Made by a program: the position numbers and the translations under genes. The notes beneath the pieces were generated by a model. The model did no database searches, was not told the origin of the DNA, and worked only from the letters and a program-made list of their open reading frames with translations. Below are positions 8,685-17,333 of a stretch of 62,480 bases of DNA, piece after piece. The DNA is taken from contig NZ_RAWE01000033.1 in NCBI RefSeq assembly GCF_003611695.1, positions 1 through 62,480 of the forward strand, given 5' to 3'. Numbering within the stretch: position 1 is the stretch's first letter; every line of letters starts with the position of its first letter. Source of the stretch: Corallococcus carmarthensis (GTDB taxonomy: Bacteria > Myxococcota > Myxococcia > Myxococcales > Myxococcaceae).

Positions 8685-9416
8685 GTGGAACCGCTCGTCC
8701 TGGATTCGCGAACCCGTCTGCTCGTGCTCACCGGTGCCGGAGTCTCCGCGGAGAGCGGCGTCCCCACCTTCCGGGGCATGAACGGGCTGTGGGAGAACCA
8801 CCCCGTCGAGGCCGTGGCGTCCCCGCAGGGCTTCGATGCGAACCCCGCGCTCGTCTGGCGCTTCTATTCGCAGCGCCGGACGGGGGCGGCGGACGTGAAG
8901 CCCAACCCGGGCCACGACGCGCTGGTGCGCTGGGAGCAGCACCTGGGCGACCGCTTCCTCCTGGCCACCCAGAACGTGGACGGCCTGCACACGAAGGCGG
9001 GCAGCCAGCGCGTGGTGGACATGCATGGCAACCTCTTCCGCACGAAGTGCGCGGACTGCGGGCGGGTGCCCTTCGCGGACACCTCGGTGCACCCGTCGGG
9101 GACGGTGCCGAAGTGCGACAGCTGCGGGGGCCGGCTGCGGCCGGACATCGTCTGGTTCGGGGAGATGCTGGACCCCAACGACCTGGCGCGCATCGGTGAG
9201 TTCATCCAGCGCCAGGACGGCACGCGGCTGGTGTTCCTGGCCGCGGGGACGTCCGGGGCGGTGTGGCCGGCGGCGGGCATCGTGGACGAGGTGCGCGCCG
9301 TGCGCGGGGACACGTGGCTCGTGAACTACGAGTCCGCCGCGAACACGGAGCGCTTCCATCACTTCGTCCAGGGCCTGAGTGGGCAGGTGCTGCCCACCCT
9401 GGCGAACCTCGTCTGA
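8685..9416 (+). CDS. cobB: Sir2-family NAD-dependent deacylase, SIRT5/CobB class
   Basis: A 243-residue sirtuin that would remove acyl groups from lysines using NAD. It shows GAGVSAESGVPTFRG (17-31), TQNVDGLH (95-102), catalytic His114 and four zinc cysteines (122, 125, 144, 147). Tyr61 and Arg64 in FYSQRR match the Tyr-x-x-Arg pair that lets class III sirtuins accept succinyl or malonyl groups, so desuccinylase activity is a fair inference. The GTG at 8685 is chosen for the AGGAGG ending 4 nt before it; the upstream ATG at 8598 would overlap the divergent gene. Confidence 0.92.
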   Translation: MEPLVLDSRTRLLVLTGAGVSAESGVPTFRGMNGLWENHPVEAVASPQGFDANPALVWRFYSQRRTGAADVKPNPGHDALVRWEQHLGDRFLLATQNVDGLHTKAGSQRVVDMHGNLFRTKCADCGRVPFADTSVHPSGTVPKCDSCGGRLRPDIVWFGEMLDPNDLARIGEFIQRQDGTRLVFLAAGTSGAVWPAAGIVDEVRAVRGDTWLVNYESAANTERFHHFVQGLSGQVLPTLANLV

Positions 9417-9431
9417 GGTCCGGAGCGGGCG

Positions 9432-10907
9432 CTACGGGCCCCGGAGGACGGTGAGCCCCTGGTCGGTGAGGACGAGCAGCATGCTCGGTGTCACGGTGGG
9501 CTCGTAGACGAGCTGCAGGACGCGCTGGCCGGACACCTCCCGCACCTGGGCCAGCGTGGTGCCGTCCGGCTCCAGCCGCCAGAGGCCCGCGCCGTTGGTG
9601 CCGATGTAGAGCGCGCCGTCGTCCGTCGCCTTGAGTGACAGGATGCGGTTCGACGGCAGCCCCGCGAGCTTCGACCAGTTGCCCGCCGAACGGGACTTCG
9701 GCGTCAGCGACCAGACGCCGTACTCCGCGCTTCCCAGGTAGTAGCGGCCCGAGGAGACCTGCTCGAAGGCGCGCCAGTAGTCGTCGGTGGCCTGTCCGTT
9801 GATCAGCTCGTTGTAGCTCTTGAACTTCCAGGGCGTGGGACCCTCCCAGGTGAGCTCACGGTCCCACTCCTCCAGCTTCGGGCTGGGCACGAGCACGCCG
9901 AGCATCTGCTCATTGGCGACGAGGACGTCACCGTTCAGCCCGATGCCCAGGCCGTGCATGTAGGGGCACTGGAGCGAGCCCCACTCCGAGCCGTCCTCGA
10001 AGAGGTACCAGCCGGGGTGGCGGTGGCTGTTGTAGGTGAGCCCCTGGACGCGCGTCACGCCGTGGTTGGTGGTGATGTAGAGGTCGCCGCGATCCCGGCC
10101 GCGCGTCACGCGGGCGCAGTTGAGGACGGAGCGGTCCTCCTCGTAGTGGAAGTCATTGGTGTTGTGGATGCCCGCCTGACGGCCGGCGTTCGACGTGCCG
10201 GTGGTGCGCCAGAGGTGCTCCTCGAGCGTGACGCTGCCGTCCGGCTGGACGCGGACGGCGTCGAGGTCTCCCTTCTGGTACTGGGCGAAGCGCTCGGCCG
10301 AGTAGCCCGCCTCGCCCTTCCAGGGGATGTACGTGCGTTGCTCGATGCCTTCCGCGCGCTTCATCTCGTCGGCGGAGTAGCCCACGTACGCGCGTCCGGC
10401 CGCCCCGCCGCAGATGACCGTGGATCCGGTCGCGAGCGAATCCAGACCGAACGGCTCGCGCGCCTGGCCGACGCCGGTGGTCCACGTGGGCGCGGTGTCG
10501 CCCGGGCGCAGCACGCCGATGCGGCGGCCGTCGAGGAGCCAGAGGTTGAGCCCTTCATCGACGCCAACGCTCTGGGGTTTGCCCACGCCAAACGAGCGCG
10601 TGTAGTCGAGCACCGCGTCCGCGGGCCACGGCCCTGCGTCGGGCGTTTCGCCGGTGCCGGCATCGGGCGGTGGCCCCGCGTCAGGGATCTCGCCGGCATC
10701 TGGCGTCCCGCCATCTTCACCAGGAGGGAGCGTGCCGGCATCCGGAAGGGAATCCGGAGGGGGAAGCGAGGGAACTTCGTTTCCATCGGACGGCTCGAGG
10801 ACGGGCTCGTCCTGTGGATCGACTGTCGAGGAGTCGTCGCTGCAACCCGCCGACAGCAAAGACATGAACACCAACCCCGCCCCCACCACGCCAACGCGAA
10901 TACCCAT
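9432..10907 (-). CDS. surface lipoprotein with Pro-Asp-Ala-Gly linker and propeller-like domain
   Basis: A 491-residue lipoprotein (lipobox LSAGC, Cys22). A low-complexity linker at about residues 25-95 is rich in Pro, Asp, Ala and Gly with repeated PDAG units, typical of myxobacterial exported proteins. The rest has recurring short strands with GxLYIGTNGAGLWRL-type signatures near the C-terminus, as in two-component-regulator-propeller or WD-like repeats. No catalytic residues are recognisable. The ATG has an AGGA 9-10 nt upstream. It probably sits at the cell surface, but its ligand is unknown. Confidence 0.75.
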   Translation of the reverse strand: MGIRVGVVGAGLVFMSLLSAGCSDDSSTVDPQDEPVLEPSDGNEVPSLPPPDSLPDAGTLPPGEDGGTPDAGEIPDAGPPPDAGTGETPDAGPWPADAVLDYTRSFGVGKPQSVGVDEGLNLWLLDGRRIGVLRPGDTAPTWTTGVGQAREPFGLDSLATGSTVICGGAAGRAYVGYSADEMKRAEGIEQRTYIPWKGEAGYSAERFAQYQKGDLDAVRVQPDGSVTLEEHLWRTTGTSNAGRQAGIHNTNDFHYEEDRSVLNCARVTRGRDRGDLYITTNHGVTRVQGLTYNSHRHPGWYLFEDGSEWGSLQCPYMHGLGIGLNGDVLVANEQMLGVLVPSPKLEEWDRELTWEGPTPWKFKSYNELINGQATDDYWRAFEQVSSGRYYLGSAEYGVWSLTPKSRSAGNWSKLAGLPSNRILSLKATDDGALYIGTNGAGLWRLEPDGTTLAQVREVSGQRVLQLVYEPTVTPSMLLVLTDQGLTVLRGP

Positions 10908-11052
10908 TCCGTGTGTTCCTCCACGGAGGCTTCATGGCAAGACGCGGGCCAGCGTGGTTCGCGTCAGGTGGGTTCAATTCCTTGCGTCAAGGGCAGCGCA
11001 TGCGCGGCCCGTGTTGGCGTGCCTTCCAGTACCCTTCGCCACGAGCCCCGCC

Positions 11053-14000
11053 ATGTCGCAGGAACGCTTCACGACCAGCCGCGAGGTGTATCACCGGATC
11101 CGGTGGGACCCCCGGCTCGATGCCCGCGAGTTCGTCGTCGGTTACGACGCGCACCGCGGCGCCATGGAGGAGATGCCCTTCGAGGCGTTCATCCCCGATG
11201 GCGAGATTCCGTGGCACCGCGTCTGGTACTTCAAGCGCGGAACCCAGACGGTGTGGGACCGCAAGGAGCGCATCGACCTCCTGAGCAACGCCCGGCCCGC
11301 GGAGGAGACCGCGTCACCTCCGCTCCTCGCGGTGCCGGGCTTCACGCCACTGCCCGCATGGCGGTACGACGCACGATCGGGCTCGTGGACAGAGGCCTCG
11401 CGTGATCCCGGCCAGGCGCTTCCCGCCGCGGCCACGCTCACCGTTGCCACCTTCAACGTCCTCTTCGACCTGTACGACGCGGAGCTGCTGGCGACCGAGC
11501 GCAGGACCCCGGCGGCGCTCGCGCTGCTCCGCGAAACGGATGCGGACGTCATCGCGCTCCAGGAAGTCACCCCGACGTTCCTCAAGGCCCTGCTCGCGGC
11601 ACCCTGGGTTCGCGAGCACTACTGGCTGTCCGACGGTCCCGGCGCGAACACCGTGGCGACCTATGGCCAGGTGTTGCTGTCTCGCGTGCCCCTCGCTTCC
11701 GTGTGGCAGCGCGTCTTCTCTCGGGACAAACGCATCATCACCGCCGAGCTGCGCCTCGCGGAGGGCACGCTGTGGGTGGCCACGCCGCACCTGACGAGCG
11801 ACCGGGACGCATCCGGCGCCTCCGCGCGCGCCGTGCAGGTCGAAGCCCTTCTCGAATGGGCCCGCGTGCTCGGGTCCACGAGCGATACCGAGCCCGCGGA
11901 CCTGGTGCTGGCCGGTGACTTCAACTTCGGCGACGGAGCGCCGGAAACGGAGTCCTTCGCTCGCGCGGGCTTCGTGGATGCGTGGTCCTCGCTGCGACCT
12001 TCGGAAGCAGGGGAGACGTTCAACCCCCGGTTGAACACCCTGGCGGCGATCACCACGGTCTCAGGAACGCTCCGGCGCTTGGACCGGGTGCTGGTGGCTT
12101 CGCCTTCGGGCCGGCTCGCACCCACGTCCGTGGACCTCTTCGGCGAAACGCCCCTGGCGGGACCGCCCGCGCCTTCAGGGCAGCCCCTCTTCGCCTCGGA
12201 TCACTTCGGACTGCGCTGCGTCCTGCACCGTGAAGCGGTTGTGTCCCAGGGGCCGGTCGCGGCGCGGACCTCCACGGCGCTGGTTCACCACACGGCCCTG
12301 GTGCTCATTCCCCCTGAAGACGTCTGGGCCCCCATCCAGGCACTGCGCAAGAAGCACGACGCGAAGTTCCAGCGGTGGATGCCCCACATCACGCTGCTGT
12401 ATCCCTTCGTCCCGGAAGAGGACTTCGAGACGGCGGAAGCGCTCCTCGTGGATGCACTCCAGGACCTCGAACCCTTCGACGTGACGCTCTCCACGTTCGG
12501 CCACTTCGAACACCGTGCCAACGCGACAGCGTGGCTCCGCCCCGATGATCAGCCCTCCGGCGCGCTGGCGGCGCTGCACGCGAAGCTCGTGGCGGCCCTG
12601 CCCGAATGCGCCACGTCCGCCCATGGCGGCTTCACGCCACACCTCTCCGTGGGCCAGCTCCCACTCTCATCGGACGCGGACCTCGTCCGTGCACTTGCCG
12701 AGTGGCAGCGAAACTGGCGGACGCTGAAGTTCCGCGTGGGCGAGCTCTGCCTCATCCGGAGGAAGGGCGACACGCCCTTCGAGGTCATCCGGCGCATTCC
12801 CCTCGCACAGGCGCACAGGGCAACGCCGGAGCACGAAGACGCACCGTTGCGCGAAGCACGGATCTCCATCGGCGCTGGTGAATCCCATGCGGGACACGCC
12901 GCCAGGACCGCGGCGGTGGAGCAACTGCGCCAGCACTGCGAACGGATCGGCACCACGCTGCATCCCTATGGCTCGTATCTCCTGGGCACGGATGGCGCGG
13001 GCAGTGACGTGGACGCGGTCGCCATCGGCCCGGCGAGCCTGCCCCGCGAGGACTTCGCGCGAGCGCTCCTTCAGGAACTGGCACCGGGCACGGCTCGCTA
13101 CGTGGCGGACGCCGCCATCCCGCTGGTGAAGTTGTCCCTCGGAGGCGTGAGCTTCGACCTGGCCTATGCGAGCCGTCCGGAGGGCGTGCCCCCTGAGGAC
13201 CCCCTGACGCTGCTCGAACAGCATGGCTCTCAGCTCGACCCCGCGGGCCACCGTGCCGTGCTGGGATTGGCGGACACGTTGGGCCTCATGGACGTCATCG
13301 CCCGGGGAGGCGGACAGGCCGAGCGGTTCCGCACGCTGATGCGCGCGGTGAAGGCCTGGGCCCGGGCCCGAGGCATCTACTCGCATGCGCTGGGCTACCT
13401 CGGCGGCTTGTCCTGGACGCTGCTCGCGGCATGGGCCTGCACCCGCGCGACTCCGGACGCCATGCGGTCCGACGCGTCGCTGCTCGCGCACTTCTTCGGC
13501 ACCTTCGCCTCATGGCCCTGGCCCCAGCCCGTGACGCTCACGCCGGAGACCGCCCGCTACCGGCCCGATGGCAAGCGCGACCTCGTGCCTGTCATCGCCC
13601 CCGCGCTCCCCGCGCGAAACACCGCGCGCAACGTGTCGCGCTCCACGTTCCGCGTCATCCGCGAGGAACTGCTCCGGGCCCGCGAGCTCGTGGCCAACGC
13701 TCGCGCCTCGGGGACCCCCTCCGCATGGGCCGCGCTCTTCCTGCCGCTGGAGGCCGACGAAGCACTTCCGGCCGGGTTGCGCCTGTCCGTCGAAGCCAGT
13801 TCCTCCGAGGACCGGGAGACTGTCGCGGGTTGGGTCCTCGGGCACGTCACCGCCCTGGTGTATCGGCTGGAAGGCGACCGCCGTCTCTCCGTGCGTCCAC
13901 TCCAGCCATCACAGGCCGGAGGCACGCTGCTCATCGGGCTGGAGGTTCGCGAGGCCCGGGACGCGGCTGCGTTGTCCTGGCAGCCGCGGAGTCCGCTGTT

Positions 14001-14124
14001 CGCGGCCGTGGAGGCGTTCCGCGCGTCCTTCCAGGAATGGACGCACCGCCCATCCGGCGCGGTGCTCCACGTCGAACTCGTGCGAGGCAATGACAGCTCA
14101 CGGAGCGACGCACCCGCTCCGTGA
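11053..14124 (+). CDS. four-domain RNA end-processing protein: MJ1316 + EEP + 2H phosphoesterase + poly(A)-polymerase-like NTase
   Basis: A 1023-residue protein with no signal or membrane segment. Residues ~5-80 match the MJ1316 (DUF504) RNA-end recognition domain (TSREVYHRIRWDPRLD; IPWHRVWYFKR; VWDRKERIDLL). Residues ~128-395 are an EEP domain with Asn135, Glu171, His246, GDFN (288-291) and SDHF (382-385) intact. Residues ~412-585 are a 2H phosphoesterase with both signatures, H445-I-T and H530-L-S. Residues ~600-1010 are a poly(A)-polymerase/OAS-like nucleotidyltransferase with GS (640-641), Asp652, Asp654 and Asp702, followed by the helical PAP domain. All four active sites look functional. 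The likely job is to recognise, heal and re-tail damaged RNA 3' ends carrying cyclic phosphates. I chose the ATG at 11053 because MJ1316 starts there. It appears to be a single-gene unit. Confidence 0.9.
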   Translation: MSQERFTTSREVYHRIRWDPRLDAREFVVGYDAHRGAMEEMPFEAFIPDGEIPWHRVWYFKRGTQTVWDRKERIDLLSNARPAEETASPPLLAVPGFTPLPAWRYDARSGSWTEASRDPGQALPAAATLTVATFNVLFDLYDAELLATERRTPAALALLRETDADVIALQEVTPTFLKALLAAPWVREHYWLSDGPGANTVATYGQVLLSRVPLASVWQRVFSRDKRIITAELRLAEGTLWVATPHLTSDRDASGASARAVQVEALLEWARVLGSTSDTEPADLVLAGDFNFGDGAPETESFARAGFVDAWSSLRPSEAGETFNPRLNTLAAITTVSGTLRRLDRVLVASPSGRLAPTSVDLFGETPLAGPPAPSGQPLFASDHFGLRCVLHREAVVSQGPVAARTSTALVHHTALVLIPPEDVWAPIQALRKKHDAKFQRWMPHITLLYPFVPEEDFETAEALLVDALQDLEPFDVTLSTFGHFEHRANATAWLRPDDQPSGALAALHAKLVAALPECATSAHGGFTPHLSVGQLPLSSDADLVRALAEWQRNWRTLKFRVGELCLIRRKGDTPFEVIRRIPLAQAHRATPEHEDAPLREARISIGAGESHAGHAARTAAVEQLRQHCERIGTTLHPYGSYLLGTDGAGSDVDAVAIGPASLPREDFARALLQELAPGTARYVADAAIPLVKLSLGGVSFDLAYASRPEGVPPEDPLTLLEQHGSQLDPAGHRAVLGLADTLGLMDVIARGGGQAERFRTLMRAVKAWARARGIYSHALGYLGGLSWTLLAAWACTRATPDAMRSDASLLAHFFGTFASWPWPQPVTLTPETARYRPDGKRDLVPVIAPALPARNTARNVSRSTFRVIREELLRARELVANARASGTPSAWAALFLPLEADEALPAGLRLSVEASSSEDRETVAGWVLGHVTALVYRLEGDRRLSVRPLQPSQAGGTLLIGLEVREARDAAALSWQPRSPLFAAVEAFRASFQEWTHRPSGAVLHVELVRGNDSSRSDAPAP

Positions 14125-14147
14125 AGCGTGTCACCCGGACGCCCGCG

Positions 14148-15329
14148 TCACTTCTGTCCCGCGAGCCACGACCCCCAGCGCACGATCCGCGTGCCGCCTT
14201 CCGGCTCGCGCTTGCCACCCGTCACCACGCGCTCGGTGCTGCTGGCGAGCGGCTGGAAGCGCGCCTCGTAGGGCAGGCCCGCGAGCCCCGGCGCCCACGG
14301 CTCGGCCGCCCAGGTCTGTGAGAAGGCGCGCTGGGTGCCTTCGACGTTCTCGCTGCTCTGTTCGATGAGGGCAGGCACGTCGTGGCCCTCCGCGCTGAAC
14401 GTGCCCCGGGTGCCGGCGGCCGCGGCGGCGGGCGGCCATTCCCCCGTGGCCAGCACCTCCCAGGGCAGCCCCATCAGCAGCTCCTCCAACGCCTCCGGCT
14501 CGGCCTGGGAGAAGTCGGAGCAGGGGGCCGCGTTGGCTTCGACGGGGCCCTCGGTGCGCAGGAGGTAGCCTCGCTCGGCGGTGAAGCACACGCGCTGCAC
14601 GCCGGGCGCGGGGCCCACGTCCACGAACCGCTCGTAGTACGCGCCCGGGCCCAGGGGCCGCTCCAGCGCGGGCACGGGGGCGCTGGCGTCGGCGGAGCCC
14701 TCACGGACTTCGCGCAGAGTCAGCTGGAAGCCACCGGGCACGCGGAAGCCGGCGGACTCCGTGCTCGCTTCAATCAAGCCCCGGGTGAGGTACAGCGGGC
14801 CCGGCGCGTTGGCGTACACGCGCGTGCGCAGCGGGCCGTCGAAAGAGCGCTGGTCGCTGACGTAGCGCACGGCCTCCCAGGTGCGGCCCGCGCTGGATGC
14901 GACCTCGGCGGTGGCCTTGCCTCCATGCGGCACGTCGAGCGGGCGCGTCATGTCCGCGCGCACGGGGAACAGCAGGTCCTGCGCCAGCCGCGCCTGCGAC
15001 AGGGGCTTGCCGGCCTCATCGCTGAAGGCCGCGCGCACCCAGACCCAGGGTTGCTGCACGGCCACCACCTCCAGCGTCAGCTGCCCCTGAAGGGTGCGCG
15101 CGGTGCCACCGGCGCGAGGCTCGGGGCCTTGCGTCGCGCTGAAGGTATAGGTGACGCGGTCGCCCACGCGCGCGCGCGCCCACGCCTCGGCGGACTGCAC
15201 GGACGCGGCGTCCTGGGTCCGCGTGTCGGAAGGCGCGGGGCCGCTCGACTTCGTGCTCTCGCAGCCGGGGAGGAACGACAGGGCCGCACCCAACAGCGCG
15301 GCGATGGGGAGGGAAGGGCGCATGGTCAT
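14148..15329 (-). CDS. lipoprotein of unknown function
   Basis: A 393-residue lipoprotein (lipobox FLPGC near residue 26) with a short Ser/Thr/Pro linker after the cysteine. The rest is predicted beta-rich with few recognisable features; there is no catalytic signature and the family is not known to me. Start choice is between ATGs at 15329 (MTMRPS) and 15323 (MRPS); both keep the signal peptide and neither has a strong SD. It converges on the RNA-processing gene with 23 nt between stops. Confidence 0.7.
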   Translation of the reverse strand: MTMRPSLPIAALLGAALSFLPGCESTKSSGPAPSDTRTQDAASVQSAEAWARARVGDRVTYTFSATQGPEPRAGGTARTLQGQLTLEVVAVQQPWVWVRAAFSDEAGKPLSQARLAQDLLFPVRADMTRPLDVPHGGKATAEVASSAGRTWEAVRYVSDQRSFDGPLRTRVYANAPGPLYLTRGLIEASTESAGFRVPGGFQLTLREVREGSADASAPVPALERPLGPGAYYERFVDVGPAPGVQRVCFTAERGYLLRTEGPVEANAAPCSDFSQAEPEALEELLMGLPWEVLATGEWPPAAAAAGTRGTFSAEGHDVPALIEQSSENVEGTQRAFSQTWAAEPWAPGLAGLPYEARFQPLASSTERVVTGGKREPEGGTRIVRWGSWLAGQK

Positions 15330-15704
15330 GGAGACGGGATATACCGGGAGCGGATTCAACTCCCAGTCCTCACGCGTTCTGCGCGGATTCCATGAATTGT
15401 GGGAGTAAATGCGACCCTGGGGAGGGTGACTGATTAGAAGACACTGCTGTCCGAAAATCAGTGGGTTCCCGTATGAGCAGCAAAAGGGCTTGGGCCCCAA
15501 GCACTTGCACTTCCAGGTGTCACGTTACGTTACGCTCACATTCTTGGAAGCTGGAGTGCTAGCGCTCCATGTAAATCAACAAAACCGAGTTATTCCCTCT
15601 GACGTGACGCTGGCCCGACAGTTGCTCAGTGGCTGGGCAAGCTGTCCGCGGCTGACGGGAAGGTCAGGCGGCAGCGGATCTCCCCCGAACCAGAGGAACG
15701 ACGA
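15330..15704. other. 375-bp intergenic region upstream of an M57 protease gene
   Basis: No coding region is supported. It is less GC-rich than its surroundings and must hold promoters for two divergent genes. It contains an inverted repeat GCTTGGG-C-CCCAAGC at 15488-15502 and a near-palindrome GGAGTGCTAGCGCTCC at 15553-15568 (one mismatched pair). Tandem CGTTA units lie around 15523-15533. AGAGGAACGACGA just before 15705 is the ribosome site for the protease. Confidence 0.5.
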
Positions 15705-16475
15705 ATGTTCAAGAAGGCGGCAGTCCTCGTGGCGAGCTGTGGTGCGTTGCTGTCTGGCTGCGGTACCGACCTGGAGAGTGAGAACCAGGAGATCGTCTCC
15801 AACCTGATCGAGGCCGGCTTCCCCGCGGACGACATCATGGAGGCTGACGGTCAGGTGTACGTGGGCCGCGACGCGCACGTGACGCTGGAGGCCTCGCGCG
15901 AAATGCTCCAGACGGGCAAGGAGACCCAGGAGCAGTACCGCACGACGAACCTCGTCAGCTCCACCAAGACGAAGATCTGCATCAACCCCACGTCCACGTT
16001 CAACAGCTACACCCGCCTGAGCCAGGGCCTGGACCTGGCCATCCAGAACTACAACCAGCGCGGCCTGAGCTTCACGATGGCGCGTGGCCCCACCACGGGC
16101 TGCAGCGCGAACATCACCGCGACGGTGACCTCTGGCGCCGGCGGCTCCGCGGGCTTCCCGTCGGGCGGCAACCCCTACGGCACCATCAACATCGGCACCA
16201 GCCTGAACACCTACAGCGTGGACGTGAACGAGCACGTCATCACGCACGAGCTGGGTCACTGCATCGGCTTCCGTCACTCGGACTACTACAACCGCGCCAT
16301 CAGCTGCGGCGGCGCCGCCAGCAACGAGGGCACCGCGGGCGTGGGCGCCATCCTCATCACCGGCACGCCGAGCACCGCGACGGTGGGCGGCTCCATCATG
16401 AACTCCTGCTTCCGCTCGACGGAGACCGGCGAGTGGACCAGCTCGGACATCACCGCGCTGAACGCCATCTACTAG
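15705..16475 (+). CDS. M57 (HEIGH-type) zinc metalloprotease, lipoprotein
   Basis: A 256-residue exported protease. A signal peptide ends in the lipobox LLSGC (Cys19). The zinc site is HELGHCIGFRH (His181, Glu182, His185, His191), the extended HExxHxxGxxH of metzincin-like enzymes, and its setting matches family M57 (dual-action HEIGH metallopeptidases). SEN..EIVSNLIEAGF at the N-terminus may be a propeptide segment. Probable substrates are extracellular or prey proteins. A paralogue lies at 18690-19466, and a serine protease gene starts a few bases downstream. Confidence 0.9.
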   Translation: MFKKAAVLVASCGALLSGCGTDLESENQEIVSNLIEAGFPADDIMEADGQVYVGRDAHVTLEASREMLQTGKETQEQYRTTNLVSSTKTKICINPTSTFNSYTRLSQGLDLAIQNYNQRGLSFTMARGPTTGCSANITATVTSGAGGSAGFPSGGNPYGTINIGTSLNTYSVDVNEHVITHELGHCIGFRHSDYYNRAISCGGAASNEGTAGVGAILITGTPSTATVGGSIMNSCFRSTETGEWTSSDITALNAIY

Positions 16476-16505
16476 CGAATGGCGTTGCGACCCCTTGAGT
16501 CCTTC

Positions 16506-17279
16506 ATGAGTCCGCGGGGTCGCATCCTCGCGGGCACCTTCCTCCTCCTGGGCCTCACGGCCTGTGGAAAGCAGAAGGTGCCCGCGGATTCCCATCCGGC
16601 AGTCTGTGAGAGTCCCACGGCGTCGCGGGTGCGCCAGCCGTCGGAGGTGAGTGGCCTCACGCAGTGTGGCCCGATCGCCGACTTCACCCCCATCAACAGC
16701 TACCAGGGCGAGTTCGCGGACGTCGCGCAGACGGCCGAGGACGCGGTCGTCCTGATTGACGGGCGCTGCACCGGAACACTGATTGAAGCGAGCGCGGGTC
16801 CCGTGGTGGTGACGGCGGGGCACTGTGTCGCTCTCGGGGACCGGCCGCTGCTCGTCTTCAACTTCGAGGATCAGCCTGACGGGGACACGCTCATCACCGA
16901 GGGCACCGTCATCGAGCAGTCGCTCGAACCCGACTACGCGCTCATCCATCCGGACGCGATGCCCAAGGTGACGCCGGTCCTGCTGACGGCCGTGCCCAGC
17001 GAGCGGCTGGCGATCATCCAGCATCCCCGGGGGAAGCCCAAGGTCATCGCCGAAGGCGAGTACCTGGATGCGTGCAACTCACTGGTCTACTACGCGGACC
17101 TGGACACCCTGGTCGGAAGCTCCGGCGCGGGCGTGCTCAACCGTCAGGGCCAGCTGCTGGGCATCCACACGGACGGTGATTGCGACGAGACCGGCCGCGG
17201 CGCCAACCGGGGTTGGACGACGGAAGCGATTGTCGCGGCGTCGCCGTACCTGGTGGACGCCGACATCGTCGCGCGCTGA
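16506..17279 (+). CDS. trypsin-like serine protease lipoprotein
   Basis: A 257-residue exported S1-type protease. The lipobox LTAC places Cys20 after a basic n-region. The catalytic triad is visible: His106 in VTAGHC, Asp143 in PDYALIH and Ser206 in GSSGAGVL. The Gly-Ser-Ser-Gly setting is closer to V8/glutamyl-type enzymes than to chymotrypsin (GDSGG). An in-frame ATG at 16479, 3 nt after the M57 stop, would add nine residues; I prefer 16506 because it gives a normal lipoprotein signal. The tight spacing suggests co-transcription with the metalloprotease. Confidence 0.85.
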   Translation: MSPRGRILAGTFLLLGLTACGKQKVPADSHPAVCESPTASRVRQPSEVSGLTQCGPIADFTPINSYQGEFADVAQTAEDAVVLIDGRCTGTLIEASAGPVVVTAGHCVALGDRPLLVFNFEDQPDGDTLITEGTVIEQSLEPDYALIHPDAMPKVTPVLLTAVPSERLAIIQHPRGKPKVIAEGEYLDACNSLVYYADLDTLVGSSGAGVLNRQGQLLGIHTDGDCDETGRGANRGWTTEAIVAASPYLVDADIVAR

Positions 17280-17333
17280 GGCCTGACCGGCCCGGAGTAC
17301 ACTTGGGGCCTCCCCGCCTGTCCCGGGACCCCC

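Noticed and set aside
15323-15500. N-terminal extension of the 14148 lipoprotein to 15500
   Set aside because: It would bury the lipoprotein signal peptide and run through the AT-richer promoter region.
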